Shown here: one piece after another, positions 42,323-53,438 of the stretch
Layout: every line of letters starts with the position of its first letter
How positions within the stretch are numbered: the stretch's first letter is position 1
Source of the DNA: Deinandra increscens subsp. villosa
Taxonomy: Eukaryota > Streptophyta > Magnoliopsida > Asterales > Asteraceae
DNA: 64,000 nt
Direction: 5' to 3'
Assembly: GCA_039602395.1 (NCBI GenBank)
Contig: JBCNJP010000245.1
Span: 62,001 to 126,000, forward strand
Position numbers and translations under genes: made by a program
The notes under the pieces: model-generated
What the model saw: only the letters and a program-made list of their open reading frames with translations
What the model was told of the DNA's origin: nothing
Databases searched by the model: none

Positions 42323-43077
42323 TGTTAAAACATAATGTAATTGTAACACAAAACAGTCAAGTATTAGAAGAAAAGATAAGACACATCCTTAAAAGAGAAA
42401 GGATACGATAGTCTGTATGAATTACAGATTTCTGCATGATTTATGTAATCTTACAGAACTACTCCGGGAATTCTGAAGTAGTTCTGTACAGAATAAAATC
42501 TATAGAAATCCTCATTTCTGTAGATAGATTCTAATGGGAAGCATCATAAGTATTCAAAGAAGAGTCCAGAAGGAGTTCTGGATTATCAGAAGATAAATAT
42601 CACGAGAAGAACAATTTCTATCTTTGTGTGGAGAACAAGCAAAATGAATGTCAACTTGGCATTAATCAAGAACGCAGTTGAAGACAATTGAAAAAGAGAT
42701 AAATTGAATATGTTCAATTTATCTCTATATACTCTGACACACTCCAACATCAACCGTCCTCAACCACCTTATCCAAATACAACTTATTTCATCTGCCTAT
42801 AAATAGCAAGCTGACTTCACCAAACAAATAAAGACATCAAGCATACAATTCAATATCTTCTCAAAGCAATTTCAACATTACTCCCATAGAAAAGTTATTT
42901 ATGTTGATACATAGTCATACTATAAACTCGTGTAAACCATTATTTACATTTGAGATATACAGAATAACCCTTTTATGAATTGTTGTCTTCCAATTTGATT
43001 TACTTTCCGCAACTTATTTATTTTGTTCAAATCAAATTGTGCCAACATTGTTAAAGAGCCCTTCAAGGGACCCAACA
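42323..43077 (+). mobile_element. Copia-VII 3' LTR
   Basis: This is a complete 755-bp LTR from TGTTAAAAC to GGGACCCAACA, directly followed by the TAGAT duplication. A TATA box lies at 42798-42805. It fixes the true LTR end, which the left copy has lost. Confidence 0.95.
42798..42805 (+). promoter_or_regulatory. TATA box of the Copia-VII 3' LTR
   Basis: TATAAATA at the same place as in the left LTR. Confidence 0.65.
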
Positions 43078-43082
43078 TAGAT
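43078..43082. repeat. Target site duplication of Copia-VII, right copy
   Basis: TAGAT, equal to 34091-34095. Confidence 0.9.
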
Positions 43083-43420
43083 GATATGTGCCATTGCACC
43101 CAATCCCAAGTCATGGGTGGTGTAATTCTGCTCATATATCTTCAACTGACGTGTGGCGTTGGTGATGGCATTCTCATGTTGTATCAACACAACCGAGAGC
43201 TTGCTTCGAGGCATCACAACATGCCATGAAGTCTTTGGTTCCTTTAGATAAGAAAAAATCAGTGCAATGTGAAGCTCCTGTTTTAGTATTTGAAGAAGTC
43301 GTGTCGTGGTTGTCACCCGAGTGTATGCAGTACCTTTGTGGTCCAGGGAGTAGGGAATTGAGCAGTCGTAGAGGGTCCACACAATAAATCGTCGATAGCA
43401 ATCTACCAAACTATGAAGAT
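43083..43420 (-). pseudogene. Ty3-VI RNase H, N-terminal remnant
   Basis: The minus-strand frame carries HVVMPRSKLSVVLIQ, ATRQLKIYEQNYTTHDLGLGA and matches SRQLK..E.NY.THDLELGA of gypsy RNase H. The last residues of the 43032-43409 frame (GSLEGLFNNVG) come from the Copia-VII LTR. Frame changes are present. Confidence 0.8.
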
Positions 43421-43728
43421 GACGTCACCTATGTTTGTGTTGGAGCTGGTCAATCCACGATGGCCTCTACCGTAAATAGGTCAACATGTATCCCTTTCCA
43501 GGGGCGATAGGTTCAGATGTAGACATTCGCCATGACCTCCTGGATTTAGAGTGGCCATGATATTATTAATAATCCGATGTCATATTATTAATAATACGAT
43601 GTCAAATCGATCAAAGTAGGGTCTACCCACACTGTTCACGAGATCCATGAGTATTGCGGGAGCGTTAGTTAAACCCACTGGTTATGATTAAAACTCGTAA
43701 TGGCCATACGGGCTGCTATACGCAGTTT
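43421..43728 (-). pseudogene. Ty3-VI reverse transcriptase, C-terminal half (decayed)
   Basis: This lies between the RT start at 43729 and RNase H, so by order it is RT palm and connection. The DNA around 43620-43690 (CATGAGTATTGC, GCGTTAGTTAAACCCA) matches the LTNAPAIFMDLMN coding stretch of Ty3-IX at 58590-58630. A tandem ATTATTAATAATACGATGTC-like duplication lies at 43560-43600. Confidence 0.6.
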
Positions 43729-43944
43729 TCAGGGCATCTTCCTCCCGAACTCTCTTAACTGATGGTAATGAGATCTTAAATCGATCTGAGAATAGTAACT
43801 CGATTCGTGTAGCTGGTCGAATAAATCATAAGTGCGAGGTAGAGAATAACGATTCTTTACGTTAGCCTTGTTCGTTTCACGAAAATCGTTACACATACAT
43901 GAATTCTCATCCTTTTTCCTGGACAACGAACTAAAGCTTCCCAT
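43729..43944 (-). pseudogene. Ty3-VI reverse transcriptase, N-terminal part
   Basis: The frame reads KKDENSCMCNDFRETNKANVKNRYSLPRTYDLFDQL and YYSQIDLRSHYHQLR, the classic gypsy RT block (KKDGTMRVCIDYR.LN..T.KN.YPLPRIDDLFDQL ... FSKIDLRSGYHQ). The first catalytic Asp (QIDLRS) is present. Confidence 0.85.
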
Positions 43945-45830
43945 GTCTATAAGCTTGTCCTAATATACCCTTTATATAGCTACTCATGAAGTTTGGATAG
44001 TCAATCAATTCCAACAAATCTTGTCTGATCTACTTAGATCCTGTTACATTTCTTGACAACATTTCATGTTTCCACTCAATTCTTCCATTTAATAATTCCA
44101 GCGCGTGCTTAGCCCCTGCTGAGGTTTGGAGGTCTTTCATCAACTTGCAATATACTAACGACGCTTAAATCATTCCTGGTGTTGCCCGAACCAAATACGA
44201 AGGCACATCCGTTTGTTCCATGGGCAATTTCTCCTAAGGTGCTCCTCTTTTCCGTGAACATCCAATGATAAATTCAGTAGCCTTAAGCTGGTTGTTCTGA
44301 TCTTTAGTCCCTGTGATATCTAGTCATGCGGTTCATCCTTCCATAGTTTTGGCAACAATGCTTGCCACACACACTGGTGTGTCGGGAGTTACACTTGTTA
44401 CAATATGAGGTACTTGCCAGTATACCCGTCTCGGTCTTAACTTTTTGGTTTGCTCTGCTTGCTGAAGGAGTTACATGTCGAGCTACCAATCTTGCATCTG
44501 GTTGTTACTGCTGACTAGAAGTCAAAACTTGATTCTATATTTGTTGTCACTTGAGTTGTCCCGATTTCTCTTATATTCTGAAGTGGCCATAGTAGATTCC
44601 ATCAAGAAAATGTGTCTGGTCAGTAAGCTTTCAGGCTACCCAAGCTGTTTGAATGATAATGGGATTTGATGAAGCTACCATGCCCTGAGTATGATGGTGA
44701 ACCCAACCATGTGAAGTTCTATCCGCTTGTAAACTGATTTCATTATGCGAGGATGCAAAAAAAAAAATCCATACATTGGATAGAGTTGTATAAGATTCCT
44801 TTTTGGAGTTCTCCATCCTGAGATTCCGTAGCTTGCCCTCTAGTTTATGGACAACATTTCTAACGTAGAATGCTAATCGCGTTCAAACCTAATGTTTATA
44901 CCTGGGTATTCCACCAGGTGAGTTCCGGTCCCTTGAATATTCCTGTTGCTTGTTTGACTCTATTGCTTAAGGGAAATCACACATCCCAAATGTCAATTTT
45001 CGTCTTCTTAATATATCTTAGTGAACTAAACACTCATTTTGTTCCGTTGAATGCATGAGGCTTATAGCCCTGCGGTTTTCATAAAGTCCAAGTTTCTTAT
45101 CCTTCTTGCTCCTGCCCTTGGGCATTAGCTGCTAATGTTGTCATTTAGTTTTGATCATTTAGTGTTTTCTGTTATGTTGTAGTCATGTTAGTGTTAGTGT
45201 CCCCATGACCTCTTCATCGACTCTTCTTTACCCTCCTCGACGTGAAATGTGTCGATTATTGTACACACGACAACCACCACTCGTGCCTCGGCTATCTTGC
45301 ATGTGTCCCTATTGTTATGTTTCGGGCTTTCTGATGCAACCGCTCGAGCCTCAGTTACTTAATGCTGATCTGTGTGAACAATCACTGTCCATCTCAATGT
45401 AAGAATTATTATGGTTTATGTCAATGTCTTAGATATTGCATATAAGCCTACTCTTAAGATTGCAAAGATTCCTCTCGATTTCCCATAAGTTCGAAGTCCT
45501 TCTTGTTGTGTTGCATATGTCCCGCAACGTTTGATCCACCCAACCCTTCTACGAGAACATGTTACGTAAGTCTGCTCCTCATGAGGGTCAGTATAGATAT
45601 TTAGCTTCATTCGATGTTCCTTGAGTTTAGACGTTTGGTGGACTAGCAGGTCTCCACCCACTCGGGATGATGTTGGGGATGTAGACATGGTTGTAATGTA
45701 ATATGTATGCATATATGTATATGTAATGAAAAGCTAGTTGATCAAAACATGTGTGTGTGTATGTGTATTACTAATGCAACTCTAAGTCTATAGTTGGCCT
45801 ACATGCAAGACCTAGTTCACTATAACCAAT
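43945..45830 (-). mobile_element. Ty3-VI gag-protease region and leader (decayed)
   Basis: A minus-strand frame at 44304-44489 has YCNKCNSRHTSVCGKHCCQNYGRM, which fits the Cys/His-rich end of gypsy Gag (C..C...H...C). The frame at 45416-45712 starts near the expected gag position but is not recognisable. The rest is too degraded to call. Confidence 0.5.
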
Positions 45831-45843
45831 GGCTCTGATACCA
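45831..45843 (-). other. Primer binding site of Ty3-VI
   Basis: GGCTCTGATACCA is the reverse complement of the perfect Met-tRNA site. It lies three bases from the LTR. Confidence 0.9.
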
Positions 45844-45846
45844 ATC

Positions 45847-46145
45847 TGTCACACCCTCAAAGTCCACATGCGAAGTATAACTGCGAGGCGTGTGACAAAC
45901 CAGGACCTGAGTCATTAGTCATACTAACCATGCAAGAAAACTGTTTTAACACATGCGGAAGCGTAAATAAATATAAGTAAACATGTTGCGCAAAACACGC
46001 ACACAGAACAAAGTAAACCAAAAGTTTTCAAAAACATTTATTGTTTCAAAAGAATTCAAACATATGTCAGACCCAATGCATCCTACCGTGTGTGGACTTC
46101 AACGACCTGCGAGAAACATGCTATGTGGGTCAGCACAATGGCTGG
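45847..46145 (-). mobile_element. Ty3-VI 5' LTR, truncated
   Basis: This matches 31478-31778 closely, then diverges at about 46145 where the Copia-VIII LTR begins. The remaining 520 bases of the LTR are not elsewhere in the window. Confidence 0.9.
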
Positions 46146-46466
46146 TGATTTATTTAACGGTTTAGATTAAATCGTTTGAGATCAATGGCTGTCATTGATC
46201 TCATCAGTACTATATATAGCGTAGTTAGCTCTTAGTTTTACATACGGTTCTCAATCAACTTGTAATAGTGTAACTTTAAGTTAATGCAAATAGTGCCGAG
46301 TATTTTCTACTTCGCTGTTACTATTCTTATACAATCAAATACTTACATTATACAAGAGAACTAAAATATGCTTAAGTAAAGTGAAATATAACTTCATTCC
46401 GCAGGGTTATATTTACAAGTAGAGGGTCTCTTATTAAGTTAAAGACTAATTAACACCGATCCTACA
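46146..46466 (+). mobile_element. Copia-VIII 5' LTR
   Basis: The start TGATTTATTTAACGG is set by the break in Ty3-VI homology and the end CCTACA by the primer site two bases later. The 321-bp length suits SIRE-unlike short LTRs, so the start could lie further left inside lost sequence. Confidence 0.7.
46211..46218 (+). promoter_or_regulatory. TATA box of the Copia-VIII LTR
   Basis: TATATATA within CTATATATAGC, followed by a T-rich transcribed region. Confidence 0.6.
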
Positions 46467-46468
46467 AG

Positions 46469-46480
46469 TGGTATAAGAGC
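46469..46480 (+). other. Primer binding site of Copia-VIII
   Basis: TGGTATAAGAGC has one mismatch to the Met-tRNA site. Confidence 0.8.
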
Positions 46481-46579
46481 TTTGGCTCCTACTTTGAAGA
46501 CTTTCAGTGCTTCAAAGTTGATATTCTACTTGTTTACTTTACAAGCTTTGTTATCTTTGTTTTTCAACAGACTTTCAAA

Positions 46580-47455
46580 ATGAATGAACTTAGTTTAGGA
46601 TCTTCAAACGGCAGCACAAACAAACCATCAATGTTCACTCCTGATGACTTTGGTACCTGGAAACTCAGGATGGAAGGTTTTGTTAGGGTCTTAGATCGTC
46701 GTATATGGAAGTCCTTAACTGAAGGTCTCTACTCTCCTATGGTTCCATCAGCTAATGATGCTGAAGTCAAGATACCAAAACCTTTAGAAAGAAATGTTGA
46801 ACTCTGAAAATGCTGCTCTTGAATTTGACTATAAAGCATATTGGACTCTACAGGCTGCACTTCCCAACTCCATTTTAAGTGGGTTTAAGGGTTATAAAAC
46901 TGTCTGTGGAATGCTTTGAGTGAAATGTATGAGGGAACCAGTGAAGTTAAGGAAAACAAGAAAGATGTTTGGAAACAGAAATATGAAAACTTTACTTACA
47001 AATCTGGTGAATCTATGACTAACCAGTACCTGAGATTTGTTTCTTTACTTGATGAACTGCAAAAAGTAAATGTAAAACTAGATCAAGTTGATGTAAACAG
47101 AAAGTTTCTACATTCCCTGCCTTCTGTGTGGACAGTTTACACTGTTAGCATCAGAGAATGTAAAAATTTGAAAAAGATGAGGTTTAGTGAACTTGATGGC
47201 ATACTCAGTGCCTATGAAATAGAACTAATTCTTAAGCAAAACTCACCTTCTGAATCAACTCAGCTGTTTTCAACTGCTCTAGTAACTACTGATTTTCATA
47301 ACCAAAGATCTTCAAATTCATCTTCTTATCAGTCACCTATGGTTAGTTTCCTTGAGACACCAAGGTTTCAAGAGAGCTTCTCAAACTCGTTTGATAACTC
47401 TACAAAAGAACAGGTAGAATCTACAAAGGAGCAAAAGGTGCTCACATTGGCTTAG
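46580..47455 (+). pseudogene. Copia-VIII gag (capsid)
   Basis: The ATG at 46580 follows ACTTTCAAA. The protein opens MNELSLGSSNGSTNKPSMF, has FGTWKLRMEGFVRVLD, then after a frameshift zone (46804-46915) continues WKQKYENFTYKSGESMTNQYLRFVSLLDEL and FLHSLPSVWT. This is the UBN2-type copia Gag. It ends at a TAG (47453-47455) before the knuckle. Confidence 0.85.
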
Positions 47456-47466
47456 ACAAAAGCAAG

Positions 47467-48162
47467 GTGAAATGCTACAACTGTCGACAACTTGGATACT
47501 TTGCAAGAGAGTGCCCACAACCAAGAAGAGAAGGAAAGAATCAAGGTCAACCTCAGATGGAGAATCATGGTGGAAACAACCACAACAATTCAAGCAACAA
47601 CTCTTCTCCGAATTCAGGTCAACAACCTACTCCACCAAAACCAACCGGAAGTCAAAAGCATCAAAATGGTGTTGTTGCTGTAGCAAACCAAACTGAATGT
47701 GTCAAATGGGAAGACTTTATAGCTGAGTTTGAGCCAATTAATCATGTTTTGATGGCCAAACAAGACTCCACTTCAGATCAGGTAAATCCTATTCCTGAAA
47801 AAATTTTAGAAAACTTATGCAGCCCTGCTTGCATTGAACAAGTAACAAAGTACATAAATCACAATAATGACCTGAATGTGGAAGTTTCAAATTTGAATGA
47901 GTTAAAGGAATGCTTTAAGAAAACTGAGTCATCTTACATTGCTAAGATTGACAATTTAAACAAAGAATTTGTACAGTTAAAACAAACCAACTCAATTCTT
48001 GAAACACAACTTGATGATTTGTTGTCCAAACTTGAGAAATCAAGAAAGGAAACCAAAGATGCTAAGGCTGAGGTTGACATTCTTGAGTTAAAACTGAAAG
48101 ATGCTTTGTTCACTTGTGATAAGTTTCAAACTGCAAATAAGGAGGCTGAAAAGTTATGTTAG
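47467..48162 (+). pseudogene. Copia-VIII Gag, altered knuckle and coiled coil
   Basis: It begins with CYNCRQLGYFAREC, a CCHC knuckle whose His is replaced by Tyr. An Asn/Gln/Pro-rich stretch follows, then a coiled coil (about residues 130-230, ESSYIAKIDNLNKEF... LEKSRKETKDAKAEVD). It ends at TAG 48160. The preceding gag frame is the same protein, broken by a stop. Confidence 0.85.
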
Positions 48163-48823
48163 GAGGGATGTATGGTAAAACTGGTGTTGGCTACAACAAT
48201 GTTGAGCCACAAATTGAGTACTCACCTGTAATTGAACCAACTGAAGCTTTGAAAACAGACTGCAAAGTCAGTCTCACTGTTGACGACACTTCATCACAGT
48301 CAAGCATTGAAAAATCTGTTGAAACAAAGAAGCCTGAAGTCACTGATGCAAGCACATCTACATCAGTTGACCAATCAAGGATTTTGAAACCATCAATTGT
48401 TGTACCACCCCAACTGTCTATGAATCAAAGGATTCAAAAGTTGGAGGAAAACAACCTGAACAACCCAAGGGAAGTCAAAATCAAAGACTTTGTCAACTAA
48501 CTTACAAGCAAATAACCAAAAATGAGTCTCCCAGGAAAAATGAGTTTTATATAGCCAGAGTTCTTGAATGTGTATTTTGTGGTGAACAAGGGAACCTAAC
48601 TGCCATGTGTTAGTTCAATCCTTTGAGTAAAGTCCAACCTCTTTCAAAACCAAAACCTGTTCAAAAACCAAAAGCTGATTTTCAAAAGAAGCTCACAAGT
48701 AGAATCTCACCTGTGAAAAGTAAAACAATGAAATACATTGTATCTGAGTCTAGCAGGATTTTAGTTGTAAATGAAAGAAATGAAAGTTTTACTGTTTTGA
48801 AGCAAAATCATTTTCCGGCTGAA

Positions 48824-48852
48824 GTTCAAGCGGAATAACTTTCCGCTTGAAC
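48824..48852. repeat. Hairpin motif 1 of Copia-VIII
   Basis: GTTCAAGCGGAA and TTCCGCTTGAAC are perfect complements (12 bp) around the loop TAACT. Confidence 0.9.
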
Positions 48853-49046
48853 TCAAGTTCAACCGGAAAACAGAACTCAGCCCAGATCAGCTACTGCTCC
48901 TAAGCAGAGACCAAAAGTACATTTTGCTGATGGGTTTGAACATTTTGAAGCTCAAGGAAGAAGAAATCCCTCGAGAGGAAAGACCACCTCTAGGGAAAGT
49001 TTTTCAAAAGCAAGAAATCTAACCAATCGGAATTTGTTGCTAGTTC

Positions 49047-49071
49047 AAGTGGAATTAACTTTATTCCACTT
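49047..49071. repeat. Hairpin motif 2 of Copia-VIII
   Basis: AAGTGGAAT and ATTCCACTT pair perfectly around TAACTTT. Relative to motif 1 a C/G pair has become a T/A pair on both arms, and the loop is kept. Confidence 0.9.
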
Positions 49072-49470
49072 CAGGGTGAAAATATGAAACAAAACAACTA
49101 TTTTTCACAAAGATTTTCAAAATCACATGAAAGAACTAGGTTGGTCAATCAAACTCACAGTTCATCTAGTGAAGTGCCCAAGAAAGTGACCAACAAACAA
49201 AGAAAATTCAGGAAATACCGGGAGAGAAAAACTGCTGAAAGGAAAAACAGCAAAAGTGAAAGATTCAGTCAAACAAGCACTCAATATGAGAGCTTAAACC
49301 CTGATAATGATGATCTGCTCACTGAAGCTCCAGTTTTGAATACTCTAATACTCAAGGAGTATAAGTATAATGATGCTTATGGCAGACCCAAGACCACTCA
49401 GGCTAGGGTCCCCTATAGAAACTGATCAATTATGATATGTGCAGGTGCAGAATAAAGGCCAACATAGCCT

Positions 49471-50790
49471 ATGGGTAGTAGACATTCTTGCCATGTGACA
49501 GGGAATAAGCACATACTGGAAAATACAAAAAGAATCAATGGAGGGCCAGTTGCCTTTGGAAGCACAAAAGGCCATATCTCAGCACAAGGATATGTGAGTA
49601 ATGGATTGGTAAGCTTTGATAGAGTTAATTTTATTGATACATTAAATTTTAATTTTCTCAGTGTCTCACAGATGTATGACAAGAATTAAATTTGATGTTT
49701 AATGAGAAAGAGGCCATAGTTTTCAAACCTGGTGTTAAAGTTCCTGATGAGCTAATCATGCTTAAAGCACCCAGGAGAGATGGACTATACATCTTGGATA
49801 TGTCAGTTGCTGCACCCTCTTGTGGCACTGCTTGCTTTATATCCAAAGTCTCAAGTGATGAGTCGGATTTGTGGCATAGGAGGTTAGGACATGTAAACTA
49901 CAAGAACATGAACCGAATTGTCCATCTTGGCTTGGTTAAGGGCCTTCCTAACAAGCAATTTACATGTTCTGAACACTGTGTGCCATGTCTCAAGGGCAAA
50001 CAACACAGAATCTCCTTCAAGCCAAAAGTTGAATCTTCTATTTCACAACATCTAGAGTTGCTGCACATGGATCTTTTTGGTCCAACTAGAGTAATTAGTT
50101 TAGGGAAAATGTCATATTGTTTTGTTATAATTGATGATTTTTCTAGGTACACTTGGGTTTTCTTTCTTAAAACAAAAGATGAAACTGCTGAATTATTGAA
50201 AACTCTTGTGATAAATTTAGAAAATGAATCTAATCTCAAAGTGAATACAATCAGGTGTGACAATGGCACTGAATTTAAAAATCATGTTTTGAATTCATTT
50301 TGTGAAGAAAAGAGAATTGTTAGATAATTTAGTGCTCCTAGAACTCCATAACAGAATGGTGTTGCTGAAAGGAGAAAAAGGACACTAATTGAAGCTACTA
50401 GGTCAATGTTAGCAGACTCTAAACTCCCTGTGATATTTTGGGCAGAAGCAGTAAACACCGCTTGTTATGTCCAAAATAGGATTTTGGTTGTCAAAGGCAA
50501 AAACTAGACACCCTATGAGCTTTGGAGAAAAAGAAAGCCCAATATTTATTTCTTCAAGCCATTTGGATGTCCTATTACAATATTGAGAACCAATAAGCTA
50601 TTACGCAAATTTGCAGAAAATGCAGATGAAGGATATTTTGTTGGATATTCTGGTGTGTCTAAGGCATACAGAGTGTACAACAAGAGAACCAAAATTGTTG
50701 AAGAAACAATAAACGTGTCTTTCAATGAAAAAATATTCCAACAATTTTGAGTCTCAGCCCACCTGGTTATTCGATATTGATGCACTAAAT
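49471..50790 (+). pseudogene. Copia-VIII protease remnant and integrase
   Basis: HVTGNKHIL and HISAQGYVSNGLVSFDRVNFIDTLNFNFLSVSQMYDKN are protease sequence, but the DSG active site is lost by a small deletion. Integrase shows LWHRRLGHVNYKNM, C..C (CVPCLKGKQH), HMDLFGP, IDDFSRYTWVFFL and CDNGTEFKNH, then after stops QNGVAERRKRTLIE and FWAEAVNTACYVQNR. The zinc and D,D,E residues are visible. Confidence 0.85.
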
Positions 50791-52489
50791 ACTGCTTGCT
50801 GTTGAGAAGCCTATGAGTTCTTCAGTGCAGGAACATAATCTTTACAGGTCAGCTATTGGAAGAGCAACCATGATGAAACCAGCAAAAAGTCAGTCTTTTT
50901 CTCTTCAATGAGCATCAAACCTATCTTGCCAGGCAATGGAAAGAAACAATCTGAAATAGTTCAAATTGACACAGAAACAGTTCCAGTTGAAGTCCAAGCA
51001 GAACCTGTTTCTCCGGTTCAAGTTCAACCGGAAAACTCAATTTCAGAAACTATAGAGAACACTGATTCAGGGTCAAATGAACCTGAAAATTCAAATGATA
51101 CTACATCAAATGAGCTTAGTTTTGAGCATGTGACCCATAATTCAGAAACTAGTTCTCATGAAGTAGTTGAAGTTTCATATCCTGTGTCACACATTGGTGA
51201 TGTTCAGCTTGATCACATACTTCCTAGGCTCAATATACCATTAAATGGAAGAAACCGCGAGTTCCCTATGCTTCAAGACAGAAGAATCAACAAGAATCAT
51301 CCATTGGATAATGTTGTTGGAGATATGTCAGCACCTGTGCTGACAAGAAGTAAATCTGCTGATGCAAACATTTGTTTATATGCTGCATTTTTGTCTCAAG
51401 AAGTACCCAACAAGGTAGCTGATGCCTTGAAATATAACAGTTGGGTAGAGGCAATGCAAGAAGAGTTATTTCAAATTAACAAGCAGAAAGTTTGGGAATT
51501 GGTAGAACTGCCTGATGGAGCAAAACCAATTGGCTCCAAGTGGGTGTTCAGAAACAAGAAGGATGACCAGGGCATTGTAATTAAGAACAAAGCAAAACTA
51601 GTTGTGCAAGGCTACGTACAGGAAGAGGGCATTAATTATGCTGAAGTGTTTGCACCTGTGGCTAGATTGGAAGCAATCGGAATTTTTCAAGCCTATGCTG
51701 CCTTCAAAGACTTCCAAGTATTTCAGATGGATATCAAAAGTGCCTTCCTGTATGGTCTGCTGGAACAAGAAGTGTATGTCAAACAACCTCCTGGCTTTAA
51801 AGACCCTCACCATCCAAATAGGGTATGCAAGTTGATCAAAGCTCTGTATGGTCTCAAACAAGCACCTAGAACTTGGTATGAAACTCTTTCAAACTATCTT
51901 CTAGAGAATGGCTACAGGAGAGGAGCTATTGACAAAACACTTTTTGTCAAAAATGTTGGTAAGGATATGTTGATGGTACAAATTTATGTTGATGATATTA
52001 GTTTTGGTTACTGTTTTGTGCAAAGAGTTTGAAACTTTGATGCAGTCAAAATTTGAAATGAGCTCCATGGGAGAATTAACATTCTTCTTGGGATTACAAG
52101 TGAAGCAAACTGCAGCTGGGATTTTTCTGAACCAGTCAGAGTACATTCAAGATATTCTGAAGAGATTTAACATGCAGGCATGCTCAAGTGCAAAAACTCC
52201 TATCTTTACTTCCCACAAGTTAACAAGTGACTTAAGTGGCAAACCAGTGGATGTACACATGTACAGGGCGATGATAGGATCACTGATGTATCTTACTGCA
52301 AGTAGACCTCACATCATGTTCTGTGTTTGCTTATGTGCAAGATATCAGTCATCTCCAAAGGAGTCTCACATGCTAGCTGTCAAGAAAATTTTCAAGTACT
52401 TAAAGGGTCAACCAAAACTGGGTTTATGGTATCCCAAAAATTCTGACTTCTCTTTTAGAGCATTCACCGATAGTGACTATGGAGGATGA
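50791..52489 (+). pseudogene. Copia-VIII reverse transcriptase with truncated RNase H
   Basis: The 374-codon frame at 50908-52032 has a Val/Gln/Pro/Glu-rich linker, then WVEAMQEEL, KWVFRNKKDD, FAPVARLEAIGIF, FQMDIKSAFLYG, ALYGLKQAPRTWY and IYVDDISFG. A frameshift just after YVDD moves it to 51986-52489 with FEMSSMGELTFFLGLQVKQ, YRAMIGSLMYLTASRP and AFTDSDYGG. RNase H stops right after its first Asp, where the 126-bp duplication begins. Confidence 0.9.
51012..51032. repeat. Hairpin motif 3 of Copia-VIII
   Basis: TCCGGTT and AACCGGA pair around CAAGTTC. It lies in the coding linker before RT and encodes part of the repeated Val-Gln-Pro-Glu pattern. Confidence 0.7.
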
Positions 52490-52793
52490 ACTTTGATTAA
52501 CTCAAAACTTTTCACAACCTCAATAAAAGAGAAATTTGTGTCTAAGAGCCCGTCTCTTGATACAAAAAGAAAAAGAAAGGGAAAATCTCTTGTGTTAATT
52601 AGAAATCATTGGGATGATGAACTTTGATTAACTTAAAACTTTTCTACCTCATCACAGCCATTGGGATGATGAACTTTGATTAACTCAAAACTTTTCACAA
52701 CCTCAATAAAAGAGAAATTTGTGTCTAAGAGCCCGTCTTTTGATACAAAAAGAAAAAGAAAAGGAAAAACTCTTGTGTTAATTAGAAATCATT
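52485..52793. repeat. 126-bp direct duplication with a partial third copy
   Basis: Copies at 52485-52610 and 52668-52793 (offset 183) differ at few positions. A partial copy of the start (GATGATGAACTTTGATTAAC) lies between them near 52612. The block replaces the rest of RNase H. Confidence 0.9.
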
Positions 52794-53438
52794 TCAGTTC
52801 ATAGTCAGCAACTGCTGTCAAACTATGAAAAATTAACACAAATTTTCAAAAATCATGTGTTTTGGTTTTCCGCTTCAAGTTCCGGCTCAACCTGTGAGAA
52901 AAGAACTTTTGAAAATCTCCAGGTGAACTTCAACCCGGAGAAATGCTTTGTAATTACGTGATATAAGTATTTTTGAAAACAATTCTTCGAAGCGGAAAAA
53001 TCTTCCGCTTGAAGTTCAAACGGAAGAAATTTAGTTTTTAAAATAAAGGAGAAAAGTGGGTTCCGCTTGAACTTCCGGGTCAACAAGCCAAAGTCACTTT
53101 TCATTAAACTACCTCAAAGGCACAACTTTTTAAGCGGATACACAATAAATTACCCATTAAATTTTTTAACTATTAAATATCCGAGGTATCAGTAAATATC
53201 CTTTTGGATAACGGCATGCTTTAACGTGTTGTACCGTATAACCCAAAAAGCAAAGTCACATCAGTTACTGAGCGGTTACTTTAAAACCTCTCTCCTCCAC
53301 GTCACCGACGAAAAAGGTAAAAGCCCTAGTTTACCGTCATTTCCTCATTTCTCACAAACCCCAATCCCTAATTTCTCTCCAAATCTCTCTGTAACTTCCC
53401 AAAACCGTCGATTTCTCTCTCAAAATCTCAAATCAACA
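52794..53438 (+). other. Copia-VIII spacer before the extra ORF
   Basis: Non-coding in appearance, with three TTCCGCTT(C/G)AA-type words (near 52867, 53003 and 53062). The frame before the ATG at 53439 is open from 53226, but the ATG context and homology favour the later start. Confidence 0.6.
52990..53010. repeat. Hairpin motif 4 of Copia-VIII
   Basis: AAGCGGAA and TTCCGCTT pair perfectly around AAATC. Confidence 0.85.

Larger units (their letters stand above)
34096..43077 (+). mobile_element. Copia-VII: SIRE-like copia deletion derivative with a long post-pol region
   Basis: The element is bounded by two LTRs of one family and a TAGAT target duplication. The end of the left LTR, the primer site, gag and protease are missing: integrase zinc-finger sequence begins directly after the shortened LTR. 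Integrase, RT and a shortened RNase H follow, then about 4.4 kb of extra ORFs, a polypurine tract and the right LTR. It interrupts the RNase H of Ty3-VI. Confidence 0.9.
48163..49470 (+). pseudogene. Copia-VIII Gag C-terminal region
   Basis: Frames at 48156-48500, 48623-48838 and 49084-49425 are low-complexity, Lys/Ser/Gln-rich. A remnant C.FCGEQGNL.A.C-like knuckle is seen near 48575-48615, its last Cys changed or followed by a stop. Two hairpin motifs (48824-48852 and 49047-49071) lie in this part. Confidence 0.6.
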
